Below are positions 27,601 to 35,480 of a stretch of 64,000 nt of DNA, piece by piece. The DNA comes from Actinopolymorpha alba DSM 45243 (GTDB taxonomy: Bacteria > Actinomycetota > Actinomycetes > Propionibacteriales > Actinopolymorphaceae): the NCBI RefSeq assembly GCF_000373925.1, contig NZ_KB892707.1:310001-374000 (forward strand). The letters run 5' to 3'. The notes beneath the pieces were generated by a model. The model was given only the letters and a program-made list of their open reading frames with translations, did not search any database and had not been told where the DNA came from. The position numbers were made by a program, and so were the translations under genes. Position 1 is the first letter of the stretch. Each line of letters begins with the position of its first letter.

Positions 27601-27673
27601 GCTTGGCCGGACCGATGTCGATCCGTCCGTCCGCTGACCAGACCTCGACCGGCCCGAGAAGCCGGAACTCCAT
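24635..27673 (-). CDS. AfsR/SARP family transcriptional regulator with NB-ARC and TPR domains
   Basis: The ~1012-residue protein has the AfsR layout: an OmpR-like DNA-binding domain (1-95, FRLLGPVEVWS, PAKQRCVLAALA), a bacterial transcriptional activation domain (about 97-242), an NB-ARC NTPase with P-loop GPGGIGKST (about 304-312) and LLVLLDNA, and a long C-terminal TPR array of about six repeats (for example AIALAHLGTTHARLGR). Such regulators integrate phosphorylation or nucleotide signals to turn on secondary metabolism, but no biosynthetic cluster is seen here. ATG 27673 lies close to GGAGGT (27677-27682); GTG 27676 is also possible. It is divergent from the threonine aldolase gene. Confidence 0.92.
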   Translation of the reverse strand: MEFRLLGPVEVWSADGRIDIGPAKQRCVLAALAVTPGHPLPIEVLVERVWGDSSPKEVRRALYSYLTRLRRALGPEVTVLRKPGGYALTATPEQVDLVRFRQSLTEAHTLVRTDARGAARLLRSTLGLWRGSPLADLPGEWVARTRDNLRQQRLAALTELGELELRLGRHAELIDDLRDWLDENPLSEPLIGQLLRALSTVGRRAEALDLYARTRDHLGEELGTEPGPELQRLHQRILRRDPTLEVPISAVAGLRAGGSAASSQPELPRQLPRLPATFVGRGPELADAQKALFSATATVAVYGPGGIGKSTLALVAAHGVRSQFPDGQLYVDLQGASPGLSPLEPLDVLSRFLRALRVDGSAIPSDVDEAAALFRTITAELKLLVLLDNAAGVSQVRPLLPTGTRSAALITSRSPLTTLDDAVHIGLTTLPPEESAVVLSRLDISGRCAAAPEETARLAELCGHLPLALRITAARMLARPDWPIRTFVERLTDRQRRLDELGHHDLTVRACLDVTYRALHDSEIQLDQEAARAFGLLALPDGPDLSVPVAARLLDRDEPTTETILDRLLDAQLLESRTPGRHRMHDLTRDYAREVAARAGSEAYNNAALDRAWRIWLGTSARAAQLIRTTPRNSGLNTMGALPLSDRATAIAWTADEYANLLALARQAASSPDDGRAAVAMEVAHALESFQSHKSQWTDGELLCEQALQVARRLDDPQAKADFAEAIALAIARQGRLDEAVEEYHQALASYRAIGDRHGEGVTLTNLSEVLWRRGEFATATASLLDGLALSRETGDRYAEAIALAHLGTTHARLGRSADAINALQEALELAQANGDQVGQAVILTNFAEAYLIADDPARAAPLAAESLALHRTLGNRRGEAIALSMLGNTHLGSGRYAEAVGQLRAALTIAERIEMRQRTVSLHAELAHALRLSGQLSLALRHCETGLNLCQGATFPFEAAYVSWRLGETLRDVGQTERAREFLREAYEQFRELGVGEAQQVYTLLENNGDT

Positions 27674-27759
27674 CACACCTCCGCTCCCGGGCCTGCTTCC
27701 GTCGCGATCAGGGGCAATCCCACCAGAATAGGCGGATGCCGGACGGAGCCAGGGCCGGC

Positions 27760-27765
27760 TAGCGT
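27760..27765 (+). promoter_or_regulatory. -10 box of threonine aldolase (leaderless)
   Basis: TAGCGT at 27760-27765 lies 7 bases before GTG 27773, the same layout as at several other genes in this window. It sits in the ~100-base space shared with the divergent AfsR-like gene. Confidence 0.5.
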
Positions 27766-27772
27766 GTCAGGT

Positions 27773-28828
27773 GTGACCGAGACCCCGCACGACCCCCCGA
27801 TCGATCTCCGCAGCGACACCGTGACCCGGCCGACCGACGGGATGCGGGCCGCGATGGCTTGTGCCGACGTCGGCGACGACGTTTACGACGAGGACCCCAC
27901 CTGCCACGCGCTGGAGGAACGCGTCGCCGCGCTGCTCGGCAAGGAGGCGGCGGTCTTCACGGTCACCGGCTCGATGGCCAATCTGCTGGCGGTCCGGGCC
28001 CTCGTCCCGCCCGGCAAGGAGGTGCTCTGCGAGGCTCGGGCGCACATCGCGCGGGCCGAACTCGGCGCCCACGCCGCGATCTTCGGTGTCACCAGCCGCA
28101 CCTGGGCCCACCCCCGTGGCCTGCTCGACCTGGACGCCGTGCAGGCGATGCTGGTGCCGGACGCCGGACCGTACTTCGTGTCGACCGCGGCCGTCTCGGT
28201 GGAGAACACCCACAACTTCGGTGGCGGCAGCATCCAGCCGTACGAAGGACTCCGCAAGCTGCGCGAGGTCACTGGCGCGGTCGGAGTCGGCGTTCATCTC
28301 GACGGTGCCCGGCTGTGGAACGCCAGCGTCGCGGCGGGGATCCCGGTGGGGGAGTACGCCGCGCTCGCCGACACCGTGTCGGTCTGCCTGTCCAAGGCGC
28401 TCGGCGCGCCGGTCGGCTCGGTGGTGGCCGGCACCGCCGAGCAGATGGCGGAGGCCAGGATCTGGCGGAAGCGACTCGGCGGCGGCTGGCGGCAGGCGGG
28501 AGTGCTGGCGGCGGCCGGGCTCTATGCGTTGGATCACCACCTCGACCGGTTGGCCGACGACCACACGAACGCGAGGGACCTCGCGCGCCGGCTGGCCGAC
28601 GCGGTGCCCGGCAGCGTCGACCCCGCGGCCGTGGAGACCAACATCGTCGTGCTCAACCTGCCGGCGACTGGTCCGACGGCGGGTGAGGTGGCGGCGCGGG
28701 CCCGGCAGGACGGCGTACTCATCTCGGTACTTGGCCCGACCACGCTACGGCTCGTCACGCACCTCGACGTCGACCAGGCTGCCTGTGCGCACGCCGCCGA
28801 AGTGCTCGCCCGGGCGCTCACCAGCTGA
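27773..28828 (+). CDS. ltaE: Low-specificity threonine aldolase (PLP-dependent)
   Basis: The 351-residue fold-type I PLP enzyme splits L-threonine or allo-threonine into glycine and acetaldehyde. Typical stretches are IDLRSDTVTRPT at the N-terminus, GDDVYDEDPT, HLDGARLWNA and the PLP Lys in VCLSKALGAPVGS (Lys208). The start is GTG 27773, 7 bases after TAGCGT; GTG 27764 would add three residues and overlap the -10 box. It stands divergent from the AfsR-like regulator, which may control it, though nothing in the sequence proves it. Confidence 0.93.
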   Translation: MTETPHDPPIDLRSDTVTRPTDGMRAAMACADVGDDVYDEDPTCHALEERVAALLGKEAAVFTVTGSMANLLAVRALVPPGKEVLCEARAHIARAELGAHAAIFGVTSRTWAHPRGLLDLDAVQAMLVPDAGPYFVSTAAVSVENTHNFGGGSIQPYEGLRKLREVTGAVGVGVHLDGARLWNASVAAGIPVGEYAALADTVSVCLSKALGAPVGSVVAGTAEQMAEARIWRKRLGGGWRQAGVLAAAGLYALDHHLDRLADDHTNARDLARRLADAVPGSVDPAAVETNIVVLNLPATGPTAGEVAARARQDGVLISVLGPTTLRLVTHLDVDQAACAHAAEVLARALTS

Positions 28829-28864
28829 CACCCCAGCCCTCAAGCAGGGTGGGCGGCGTCGCCG

Positions 28865-29905
28865 TCAGCTGAGGGGTTCGGCCGGACGGCGACCGAGCAG
28901 CGGGGGTAGCTGGCGTACGGCGGAGGCGAGTTCGCGCAACTCAGAGCCCGCAAGGGAGTGTTGACCGTCGACGACCGCGTTCTCAGGATCGGGATGGACG
29001 TTGATCAGGAGGCCGTCGGCGCCGGCCGCGATCGCCGCCCGGGCGAGGGGCACCACGAGGTCGCGGCGGCCGCACGCCTGGGACGGGTCGGCGATCACCG
29101 GCAGGTGTGACAGCTGCTGCACGAGCGGGATCGCCGAGATGTCGAGGGTGGAGCTGGTCGCCGTCTCGAACGTACGGATGCCGCGTTCGCAGAGGACGAC
29201 GTGGGGGTTGCCCCGCTGCGTGAGGTACTCCGCCGCCATCAGCCACTCCTCGATGGTGGCCTGCATCCCGCGCTTGAGCAGGACGGGCTTGCCCGTGCCG
29301 GCCACACTGTCGAGGAGTGGGTAGTTCTGCATGTTGGCCGCGCCGATCTGCAGCATGTCGGCGTACGACGCGACCAGCGTGACATCGGCCGGGCTCATGG
29401 CCTCGGTGAGGATGAGCAGGCCGGTTGCCTCGCGGACGTCGGCGAGGATCTTGAGTCCGTCCTCACCCATGCCCTGGAACGACAGCGGGAACATCCGCGG
29501 TTTGTACGCACCACCGCGCAGGACACGGGCACCCGCGGCGGCCGCCAGCCGGGCCGCGCTGTGGGCCTGTTCGGCGCTCTCGACCGCGGCCGGACCCGCG
29601 ATGAGGGTGAAGGTGTCAGGGCCGATCGGGATGCGGTGCCCAGGAGGCCCGATATGAATCACCGAGCGTTCGGCGTGGGCCTGGCTGCTGACCAGTTTGT
29701 ACGGCGCGGAGACCCGCAGGATGGTGGAGACGCCGGGCATGGCGGGCAGGTTGAGCTCGTAGCAGCGTTGGGTGTCTCCGACGATGCCGATGATGGTGCG
29801 CAGCACACCATGACTGACGAACGCCTGGCTGCCCACGGACTCGATCCGCGCGACCACCGCTTCTATCTGGTCCTGGGGAGCGCCAGGATTCATGACAACC
29901 ACCAT
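28865..29905 (-). CDS. aroF: 3-deoxy-7-phosphoheptulonate synthase, class I-beta
   Basis: The 346-residue enzyme catalyses the same shikimate-pathway entry reaction as the class II protein at 22828 but belongs to the KDOPS-like class I-beta group. The N-terminal ~75 residues (VVVMNPGAPQDQIEAVV) form the ferredoxin-like regulatory domain; the barrel follows with VLRGGAYKPR, LQIGAANMQNY, KPVLLKRGMQAT and PVIADPSQACGRRDLV. ATG 29905 begins the conserved MVVVM sequence; the longer frame upstream has no family match. The presence of both classes within 7 kb is notable and suggests two differently regulated entry points. Confidence 0.93.
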   Translation of the reverse strand: MVVVMNPGAPQDQIEAVVARIESVGSQAFVSHGVLRTIIGIVGDTQRCYELNLPAMPGVSTILRVSAPYKLVSSQAHAERSVIHIGPPGHRIPIGPDTFTLIAGPAAVESAEQAHSAARLAAAAGARVLRGGAYKPRMFPLSFQGMGEDGLKILADVREATGLLILTEAMSPADVTLVASYADMLQIGAANMQNYPLLDSVAGTGKPVLLKRGMQATIEEWLMAAEYLTQRGNPHVVLCERGIRTFETATSSTLDISAIPLVQQLSHLPVIADPSQACGRRDLVVPLARAAIAAGADGLLINVHPDPENAVVDGQHSLAGSELRELASAVRQLPPLLGRRPAEPLS

Positions 29906-30112
29906 GGCGAGGCGCGCCTCCGATCCTCGCCGGCGAGCCTCCGGGCCGGCGAGGAGCTGAGCGTATCCGCTGACCAGCTCGTGGACGCCTACCCGTCCGA
30001 GATCCGGACGCCGCAAGGCCAGCTTGCGTGCACTTGCGGGTGAGGGTGCGGGGATTACTACGCGGGAAACCGGCGACCGGCCTCTCACGTGGGCCTTAGA
30101 GGTCGTGACCTC

Positions 30113-30760
30113 TCAGCCGTCCTCCTGGTAGGAGTACCGCTGGCCGGACCACGGGTCGCCGGTGTTGTGGTAGCCCCGCTCCTCCCAGAAGCCCCGGCGT
30201 TCCTCGGTGAGGTACTCGATGGAACGAAGCCACTTCGGGCCCTTCCAGGCGAACAGATGGGGCGCGACGAGCCGGAGTGGTCCGCCGCGTTCCGGTGGCA
30301 GTGGCTGGCCGCCGACGCGGGTGGCGAGGAGCGTGCCCTCGGAGCGGAAGTCGGCGAGGGTGAGGTTGGCGGAGTAGCCGTACTGCGCGCAGGCGAGCAC
30401 CCAGCTGACGTCCTCGCGCGGAGGAACAAGCTGGAGGAGCGCACCCGCCGGGATCCCCTCCCAGGCGAGGTCGGGAACGCTGAAGCCGCTGACGCAGTGC
30501 AGGTCGCCGCGTACGCTCACCTGCGGCAGGGACTGGAGGGTGGCCAGGGTGAGTAGGTGCTCCTGGCCGGATGCCGTCGCGCCACCGACTCGTAGCTCCC
30601 AGGTGCTGGGGTCGGTCACGCGGGGGACCGGGCCGTAGTGGAGGACCTTCCAGTCGGTGGCCCAGCGCTGCCCGGGCGGGAGTCCATGCCGGGCGTCGAT
30701 GTGTGAGGGACCGCTGGTCGACACGTCTGACTCCCCGCGCCGACTCTGCACGAAATCCAT
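30113..30760 (-). CDS. Sulfite oxidase-like molybdopterin oxidoreductase
   Basis: The 215-residue protein has the Oxidored_molyb core: LPPGQRW and VLHYGPVPRV at the N-terminus, the molybdenum-ligand Cys89 in LHCVSGFS, GGPLRLVAPHLFAWKGPKW, and a WEERGYHNTGDPW end. The family binds Mo-pterin and oxidises or reduces a small sulfur or other oxo-substrate; the donor is unknown. There is no haem domain and no Tat signal, so it is a stand-alone cytoplasmic type. The frame is open to GTG 30871, but that start lies inside a strong terminator hairpin, so ATG 30760 is preferred. Confidence 0.88.
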   Translation of the reverse strand: MDFVQSRRGESDVSTSGPSHIDARHGLPPGQRWATDWKVLHYGPVPRVTDPSTWELRVGGATASGQEHLLTLATLQSLPQVSVRGDLHCVSGFSVPDLAWEGIPAGALLQLVPPREDVSWVLACAQYGYSANLTLADFRSEGTLLATRVGGQPLPPERGGPLRLVAPHLFAWKGPKWLRSIEYLTEERRGFWEERGYHNTGDPWSGQRYSYQEDG

Positions 30761-30820
30761 GATCTCAGATGCCGGAACGCTGCGGGGCGGGGGTCCTGAG
30801 GCTTGGGGCTTGGGGTTGGG

Positions 30821-30867
30821 GTCGGGGGCACCCTTGTCCGGCTCTATTGGCCAAGGGTGCCCCCGAC
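30821..30867 (-). terminator. Perfect 16-bp stem, terminator of sugar ABC operon
   Basis: GTCGGGGGCACCCTTG (30821-30836) and its exact complement (30852-30867) flank a 15-base loop. It starts 20 bases after the stop of the binding-protein gene on the minus strand. Confidence 0.8.
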
Positions 30868-30886
30868 TCACAAAACCCTCCTGCGG

Positions 30887-32236
30887 TCAGCCCTTCGGCT
30901 CCGAAAGTGTGAACGGACAGAACTGCTTCATCTGCGGGCCGACGCGGTTCTGGACCTGTTGCAACGCCTCGTCGGGAGTGATCTCGCCGAGGAGTACGCC
31001 TGACTGCGCGGCGTCCATGGCGTCCGAGACCTGCGCACCGACCGGGAGCGCCGGCCGGCTGAGCGTGTCTTTCAGCATGCTCGGGAAGATGCCTTGGTTC
31101 TTCGTGAGCTCCTGGTCATCAAGCAGGGACTTCCAGGTCGGAAGCTTGCTCTGGCCCTCGATGTAGAGCCGCTGCCCTTGTTCGCCGGCCATGAACTTCA
31201 TGAACTTCCACGTCAGCTCCTGGTTCGGCGCCCCCTTCGGCATGGTGAGCGCGAAGCCACCGGCCCAGCTCATCGGCGGGTCGCCCTCCTTGGGAACGGG
31301 AAGGTACGTCACGCCGTAGTCGAGCTTTGGTGCGTAGTCGCGGATGCTCTGGAGCGACCAGTTACCGTCGATCGCCATGCCGATCTTTCCGGTGTAGAAC
31401 GGCGACTGCTGAGGCGGTTGGTTCGGGGGACGGTACGTCGCGAGGAAGGTCTGGACCCGCCGGTAGCCGAGTTCCTTCGACCACGTCGCGAAGTCGTTCA
31501 TGCTCTTCTCCCAGCCGGGGCTGGTGAAGGTGACCTCACAGGTCTTGTCGTCGAACCACTCGGCGTGGTTGATAAGCGCCCAGGTCGCGTGGAACGCCTG
31601 GCCATCCCAGGGGATGATGCCCATCCGGGTGTAATTGCCTCGCTTGTCCTTCTGGTCGATCTTCTTGCCGATTTCCAGAAGTTCGTCGATCGTGGGTGGG
31701 CCGTTGCTCGGGTCGAGCACGGCCGGGTCGACGCCGGCGTCTCGCAGCACGGTCTTGTTGTAGAGGAGTCCGCGCGCATCGGTGTCGAACGGCAGGGCGT
31801 ACAGATCGCCGTTGTACGACGCCTCTCCGGCCGCGAACGGGAGGTACTTGTCCGTCAGGTTCTCTCCGTCCGCGTCCACTCGCGGCTGGAGGTTTTCGAA
31901 GAGCCCCACCGAGGCCTGCTGCGCCGTCGTGAAGCGGTCGATGATGTAGACGTTTGGCGGGGTCTTGCCGCGCACGGCGGCGATGAGCGCCGTGGCGTCG
32001 CCGGTGAACTGCCCCGACTTCGGGACCAGTTGGACCTTGACGCCGGGGTTGTCCTTCTCGAAGGCAGCGATGATGCGGTTCTGTGCCTTCAACTCGATCT
32101 CGCCGCCCAGGGACGTCCAGACGAGGAGTTGGTTGTCTGGCCGTTGACTCGTGCAGGCACCGGCGGCCATCGCCATCAGGAGGATGACCAGCGTCGTGAG
32201 ACCAAGCCTGCGCGTGCGACTGATGCGCGATCCCAT
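30887..32236 (-). CDS. Sugar ABC transporter extracellular binding lipoprotein (family 1)
   Basis: The 449-residue protein has a signal peptide with lipobox AAGAC (Cys28), then a solute-binding family 1 fold: LLVWTSLGGEIELKAQ, FEKDNPGVKVQLV, YIIDRFTT, LPFDTDARGLLYNKT and a GKIGMAIDGNWSL stretch before the C-terminal lobe. This group binds oligosaccharides or glycosides. ATG 32236 follows GAGGA (32246-32250). The order on the minus strand is permease, permease, binding protein. No ATPase gene is present, so a shared MsiK-type ATPase is expected. A strong terminator follows. Confidence 0.92.
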   Translation of the reverse strand: MGSRISRTRRLGLTTLVILLMAMAAGACTSQRPDNQLLVWTSLGGEIELKAQNRIIAAFEKDNPGVKVQLVPKSGQFTGDATALIAAVRGKTPPNVYIIDRFTTAQQASVGLFENLQPRVDADGENLTDKYLPFAAGEASYNGDLYALPFDTDARGLLYNKTVLRDAGVDPAVLDPSNGPPTIDELLEIGKKIDQKDKRGNYTRMGIIPWDGQAFHATWALINHAEWFDDKTCEVTFTSPGWEKSMNDFATWSKELGYRRVQTFLATYRPPNQPPQQSPFYTGKIGMAIDGNWSLQSIRDYAPKLDYGVTYLPVPKEGDPPMSWAGGFALTMPKGAPNQELTWKFMKFMAGEQGQRLYIEGQSKLPTWKSLLDDQELTKNQGIFPSMLKDTLSRPALPVGAQVSDAMDAAQSGVLLGEITPDEALQQVQNRVGPQMKQFCPFTLSEPKG

Positions 32237-32268
32237 GTATCGAAGTCCTCTCACCTGCGCCCGGCGAC

Positions 32269-33165
32269 TCACTTGAAGCTTCCCAACGTGATGCCACGGA
32301 TGAAGTACTTCTGTGCGGCGAAGAAGAGGATCAGGAGGGGAAGCAAGATCATCAACGATGCCGCCATCAACAGGTTGAACTGAATGTCATGGCTGGTGCG
32401 GAAGGACTGGATGCCGATCGCCAGCGTCTGTTTGGTCTCGTCCTGGAGATAGAGGAGTGGTCCGAGGAAGTCGTTCCACGATCCGACGGCGGTGAAGATG
32501 GCGACGGCGGCGACCGCCGGCCGCGCCATCGGGAACACAACCCGCCAGAGGATCTGCCACTCGTTCGCGCCGTCGATGCGGGCGGCATCGAGGTGCTCGC
32601 GAGGAACCTGCAGCAGGAACTGCCGGAGCAGGAAGATGAAGAACGCGCTGGCCAGGAAGTGCGGAACGACCAGCGGAAGGTAGGTGTTGATCCACCCGAG
32701 CCAGGCGAACAGGTCGAAGGTCGGGATGATGGCGATCGGGAACGGGATGAACAACGTCGCCAGGACGAGGTAGAAAACCTTGTCCCGCCCGCGCCATTCG
32801 ATGCAGGAGAAGCCGTAGGCGACGATGACGTTGGAGATTACCGAGCCGATGACGCTGAGGATCGTGATGAGGAAGGAGTTCCCGAAGTACGTCGCGAACG
32901 GGAACGCCTGGAACGCGTCGACGTAGTTACTCCACTTCCAACTCTCAGGAATGAGCGTCGGAGGAGTGATGCCGAGTTCCTCGTTGGATTTCAGCGACGT
33001 GGCGAACATCCAGTAGAGCGGGAGCAGGAAGATCGCCGACATCGCCACCAGGAAGATGCGAACAGCGATCTTGTCCCAGAGTTTGCGTGCCTGCCCTTCC
33101 CGGCGGGTCGCCACCGGGCCAGCACCTCGCTGGCCTGATACTGGCACCTCTGTGTGCGTGGTCAT
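32269..33165 (-). CDS. Carbohydrate ABC transporter permease (MalG type)
   Basis: The 298-residue membrane protein has six predicted helices (for example IFLVAMSAIFLLPLYWMF and VFYLVLATLFIPFPIAIIP). The cytoplasmic EAA loop that docks the ATPase is clear: LDAARIDGANEWQILWRVV. The C-terminus ends FIRGITLGSFK, the common pattern for MalG-like subunits. It lies between the MalF-like permease and the binding protein with gaps of 41 and 32 bases, so the three form one operon. The substrate is unknown, but the type 1 binding protein suggests an oligosaccharide. Confidence 0.93.
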   Translation of the reverse strand: MTTHTEVPVSGQRGAGPVATRREGQARKLWDKIAVRIFLVAMSAIFLLPLYWMFATSLKSNEELGITPPTLIPESWKWSNYVDAFQAFPFATYFGNSFLITILSVIGSVISNVIVAYGFSCIEWRGRDKVFYLVLATLFIPFPIAIIPTFDLFAWLGWINTYLPLVVPHFLASAFFIFLLRQFLLQVPREHLDAARIDGANEWQILWRVVFPMARPAVAAVAIFTAVGSWNDFLGPLLYLQDETKQTLAIGIQSFRTSHDIQFNLLMAASLMILLPLLILFFAAQKYFIRGITLGSFK

Positions 33166-33206
33166 GATGTGGCCTCGATTCTGGATCCTGGTCGAGTTCG
33201 CGAATG

Positions 33207-34154
33207 TCAGGCGGAGATTTCGTAATTCACGAAACGTCTCGATACCTGATACACGAGCAAGGCCAGGACGACGCCGGCGAGGAAGAGCAGAATCGCGAGC
33301 GCGGAGGCATAGCCGAGGTTGGCGTAGCTGAACGCGTTCCGATAGAGATAGAGCATGTAGAACAACGTTCCGTTGTTCGGTCCACCCCTGGTCATGATGT
33401 AGGCCTGGGTGAATACCTGGAGGCCCCCGCTGATTCCAGTGATGAGGTTGAACAAAATCGCGGGCGTGAGCAACGGAAGCGTGATGCGGGTGAATGACTG
33501 GAACGCGCTCGCGCCATCGATCCGGGCGGCCTCGTAAAGCGTCTGCGGGATGTTGTTGAGACCGGCAAGGAAGATGAGTGCGGCATTGCCGGCGCCCAAC
33601 TGTGCCATGGCCACGATGACCAGCTTGGCCGTCGTGGGCTCTCCCAGGAAGTCCCGTTGTTCACCACCAAAGAGGCTGATGATCTGGTTGGCGATGCCGG
33701 TTCCGGGGTTCACCAGCACGATGAAGATGAAGGAGAGCGCGAAAATCGGCGCGAGGGAGGGAATGTAGAGGGCGGTGCGATAGAACGCCACTTCCCGGAC
33801 GTTGCGGTTCATCGCCAGCGCGAGCAGGAGCGCGACGATGAGGCCAATCGGAACCGCCCAGCCCGAATAGAACAGCGTGTTGTAGATCGACGTCCACATC
33901 ACCGGGTCCTTGAACATCCGGGTGTAGTTGCCGAGCCCGAGCCACTGTGGTGACTGCATGCCGCTGTACTTCGTCAGGCTGATGGCCACCGAGTAGATGA
34001 TGGGGAAGACGACGAAGGCGAGCGTGCCAACGATCCAGGGGCTGATGAAGAGGAGCCCCTTGGTTAGGTTGGACTTTTCTCGCGGACTCCATGCGGTCCG
34101 CGGCCTGCTGGGCGCCGTGCGGCGTGCACCGGTCGCCTCGGTTGTCGCAGTCAA
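33207..34154 (-). CDS. Carbohydrate ABC transporter permease (MalF/UgpA type), TTG start
   Basis: The 315-residue permease has six to seven membrane helices, beginning with LLFISPWIVGTLAFVVFPII, and the EAA loop TLYEAARIDGASAFQSFTRI. It pairs with the downstream MalG-type subunit. The start is TTG 34154, with GGAGGT at 34161-34166 spaced 6 bases away; no ATG fits the conserved start. It is the first gene of the operon, with an inverted repeat (34244-34282) in the leader or promoter that may be the regulator site. Confidence 0.92.
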   Translation of the reverse strand: MTATTEATGARRTAPSRPRTAWSPREKSNLTKGLLFISPWIVGTLAFVVFPIIYSVAISLTKYSGMQSPQWLGLGNYTRMFKDPVMWTSIYNTLFYSGWAVPIGLIVALLLALAMNRNVREVAFYRTALYIPSLAPIFALSFIFIVLVNPGTGIANQIISLFGGEQRDFLGEPTTAKLVIVAMAQLGAGNAALIFLAGLNNIPQTLYEAARIDGASAFQSFTRITLPLLTPAILFNLITGISGGLQVFTQAYIMTRGGPNNGTLFYMLYLYRNAFSYANLGYASALAILLFLAGVVLALLVYQVSRRFVNYEISA

Positions 34155-34243
34155 TCTCGTACCTCCGGTGAGCTGATGATGGCGCTACTGGCGCGCATCC
34201 TCCGGACGGAGATGTCACTTTCCTGGGACATGATGGACGGGTA

Positions 34244-34282
34244 TGGACACGTTGCCAGGCGCCATTGCTGGGAACGTGTCCA
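34244..34282 (-). promoter_or_regulatory. Inverted repeat upstream of sugar ABC operon, candidate operator
   Basis: TGGACACGTTGCCAG (34244-34258) and CTGGGAACGTGTCCA (34268-34282) are 15-base arms with one mismatch and a 9-base gap, about 90 bases before the TTG start. It is the only strong symmetric site in the gap between this operon and the upstream terminator. A repressor site or a 5'-leader hairpin are both possible; no local regulator gene is seen. Confidence 0.5.
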
Positions 34283-34360
34283 GAAAAGGCCACGAGAACG
34301 AGTGCGCGTGCCAGGGACCTGCTCGGCAACGCGCATGGGTTTGACCCTTCTAGCCCGTAC

Positions 34361-34407
34361 AAAAGAGAAGGGAAGCCACCGCGATCGGCCGATCGCGGCG
34401 GCTCCCC
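34361..34407 (-). terminator. Rho-independent terminator of EamA gene
   Basis: On the minus strand a long stem (core CCGCGATCGG/CCGATCGCGG at 34379-34398, extended by AGCC/GGCT and GGG/CCC pairs) is followed by TTCTCTTTT (34369 to 34361). This is the classical stem plus T-rich form and lies about 110 bases past the EamA stop. The rest of the 34155-34514 gap holds the ABC operon promoter and inverted repeat but no gene. Confidence 0.8.
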
Positions 34408-34514
34408 CTCGCCTACATCGTTGAATCAGAGGATGTCGGTGGATGTGAGACTTTTCAAGTCCCAAAACTGACAGTAGCTGCTACGGAACGTTGAGTGGAA
34501 ATTCCGGGCTGACC

Positions 34515-35480
34515 CTACACGGGCAGGTGTGGCGACTCGTTATCGAGTCGGCGGCGCGGGGCGAGTTCGGCGGTGTACATCGCGGCCAGGATCAGGGCGC
34601 CTCCCGCCAGCATCCGGATCGTCACCGACTCACCGCCGAAGACGAGGGCGAACGCCGTGGCCCAGACGGGCTCCATGCACATGATGACGGCCGCCCGGGT
34701 GGGTGTGAGGTGCGCCTGCGCCCAGGTCTGCGTGACGAGCGCGAACGCGCCCGCGATGAGTGCCATGTAGAGCAGCGCCAGCCAGTCGCCACCGCTGTCG
34801 GGCAGGGTGATTCCACCGGGTACGGCGGCGATCCCGCAGACAACGGCGATCACCGCCATCTGGACCACCGACAGTCCGAACGCGTCGCGCGGATTCGTCC
34901 AGGCGCCGAGACCCACGATGTGCAACGCGTACAAAGCGGCGGAGAGCAGGGTGAGGACCTCGCCGTACCCGAACGCGAAGCCACGCAGCGCCAGCACCGC
35001 CAGTCCCGCTGTGGCCAGCGCCACCGCGAACCAGGTCGCCCGGCCAATCCGGTGCCGCAGGAGAACCCCGGCGAGTACGGGCGTGAGTACGACGTACATC
35101 CCGGTGACGAACCCCGAGACCGACGCCGCCGTGTGGGCGAGGCCTTCCGTCTGAAGGATCTGCGCGAGCCCGTACACCAGCCCGAGCACCATGCCCCGAC
35201 GCCGTGCCGTCGGGCTCAGCCGGACCACCGTCCTGGGCGCGATGAGTACGAGGACCACCGCCGCCACCGCGAACCGCACGGCGAGGAAGTCGGGCACCGG
35301 CACTCGCGTGACGAGGTCCTTGATGAGAAAGAACGTCGAACCCCACGCCGCGGTGACACCGAGCAGCCCGAGGACCGCGAGCGTCGACCCACGCCCGCCC
35401 CCGTGGACCGGCCCGGCCACCGCCTTGATGGATCCGGCATCCTGACCCACCGCCGAGCGGTCCGGCGTACGGCCGGTCAC
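34515..35480 (-). CDS. EamA/DMT family transporter
   Basis: The 321-residue membrane protein has ten predicted helices in two EamA repeats (first about 20-150, second about 170-300), with AAWGSTFFLIKDLV near the start and MEPVWATAFALVFGGE late in repeat two. The family exports amino acids, nucleosides or other small metabolites. GTG 35480 overlaps the stop of the endonuclease IV gene (GTGA), so translation is probably coupled. The substrate is unknown. A strong terminator lies after its stop. Confidence 0.9.
   Translation of the reverse strand: MTGRTPDRSAVGQDAGSIKAVAGPVHGGGRGSTLAVLGLLGVTAAWGSTFFLIKDLVTRVPVPDFLAVRFAVAAVVLVLIAPRTVVRLSPTARRRGMVLGLVYGLAQILQTEGLAHTAASVSGFVTGMYVVLTPVLAGVLLRHRIGRATWFAVALATAGLAVLALRGFAFGYGEVLTLLSAALYALHIVGLGAWTNPRDAFGLSVVQMAVIAVVCGIAAVPGGITLPDSGGDWLALLYMALIAGAFALVTQTWAQAHLTPTRAAVIMCMEPVWATAFALVFGGESVTIRMLAGGALILAAMYTAELAPRRRLDNESPHLPV

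Noticed and set aside
30761-30871. GTG 30871 as the start of the sulfite oxidase-like gene
   Set aside because: The start and first codons would lie inside a perfect 16-bp terminator stem, and the extra residues are low-complexity Pro/Lys/Asn.
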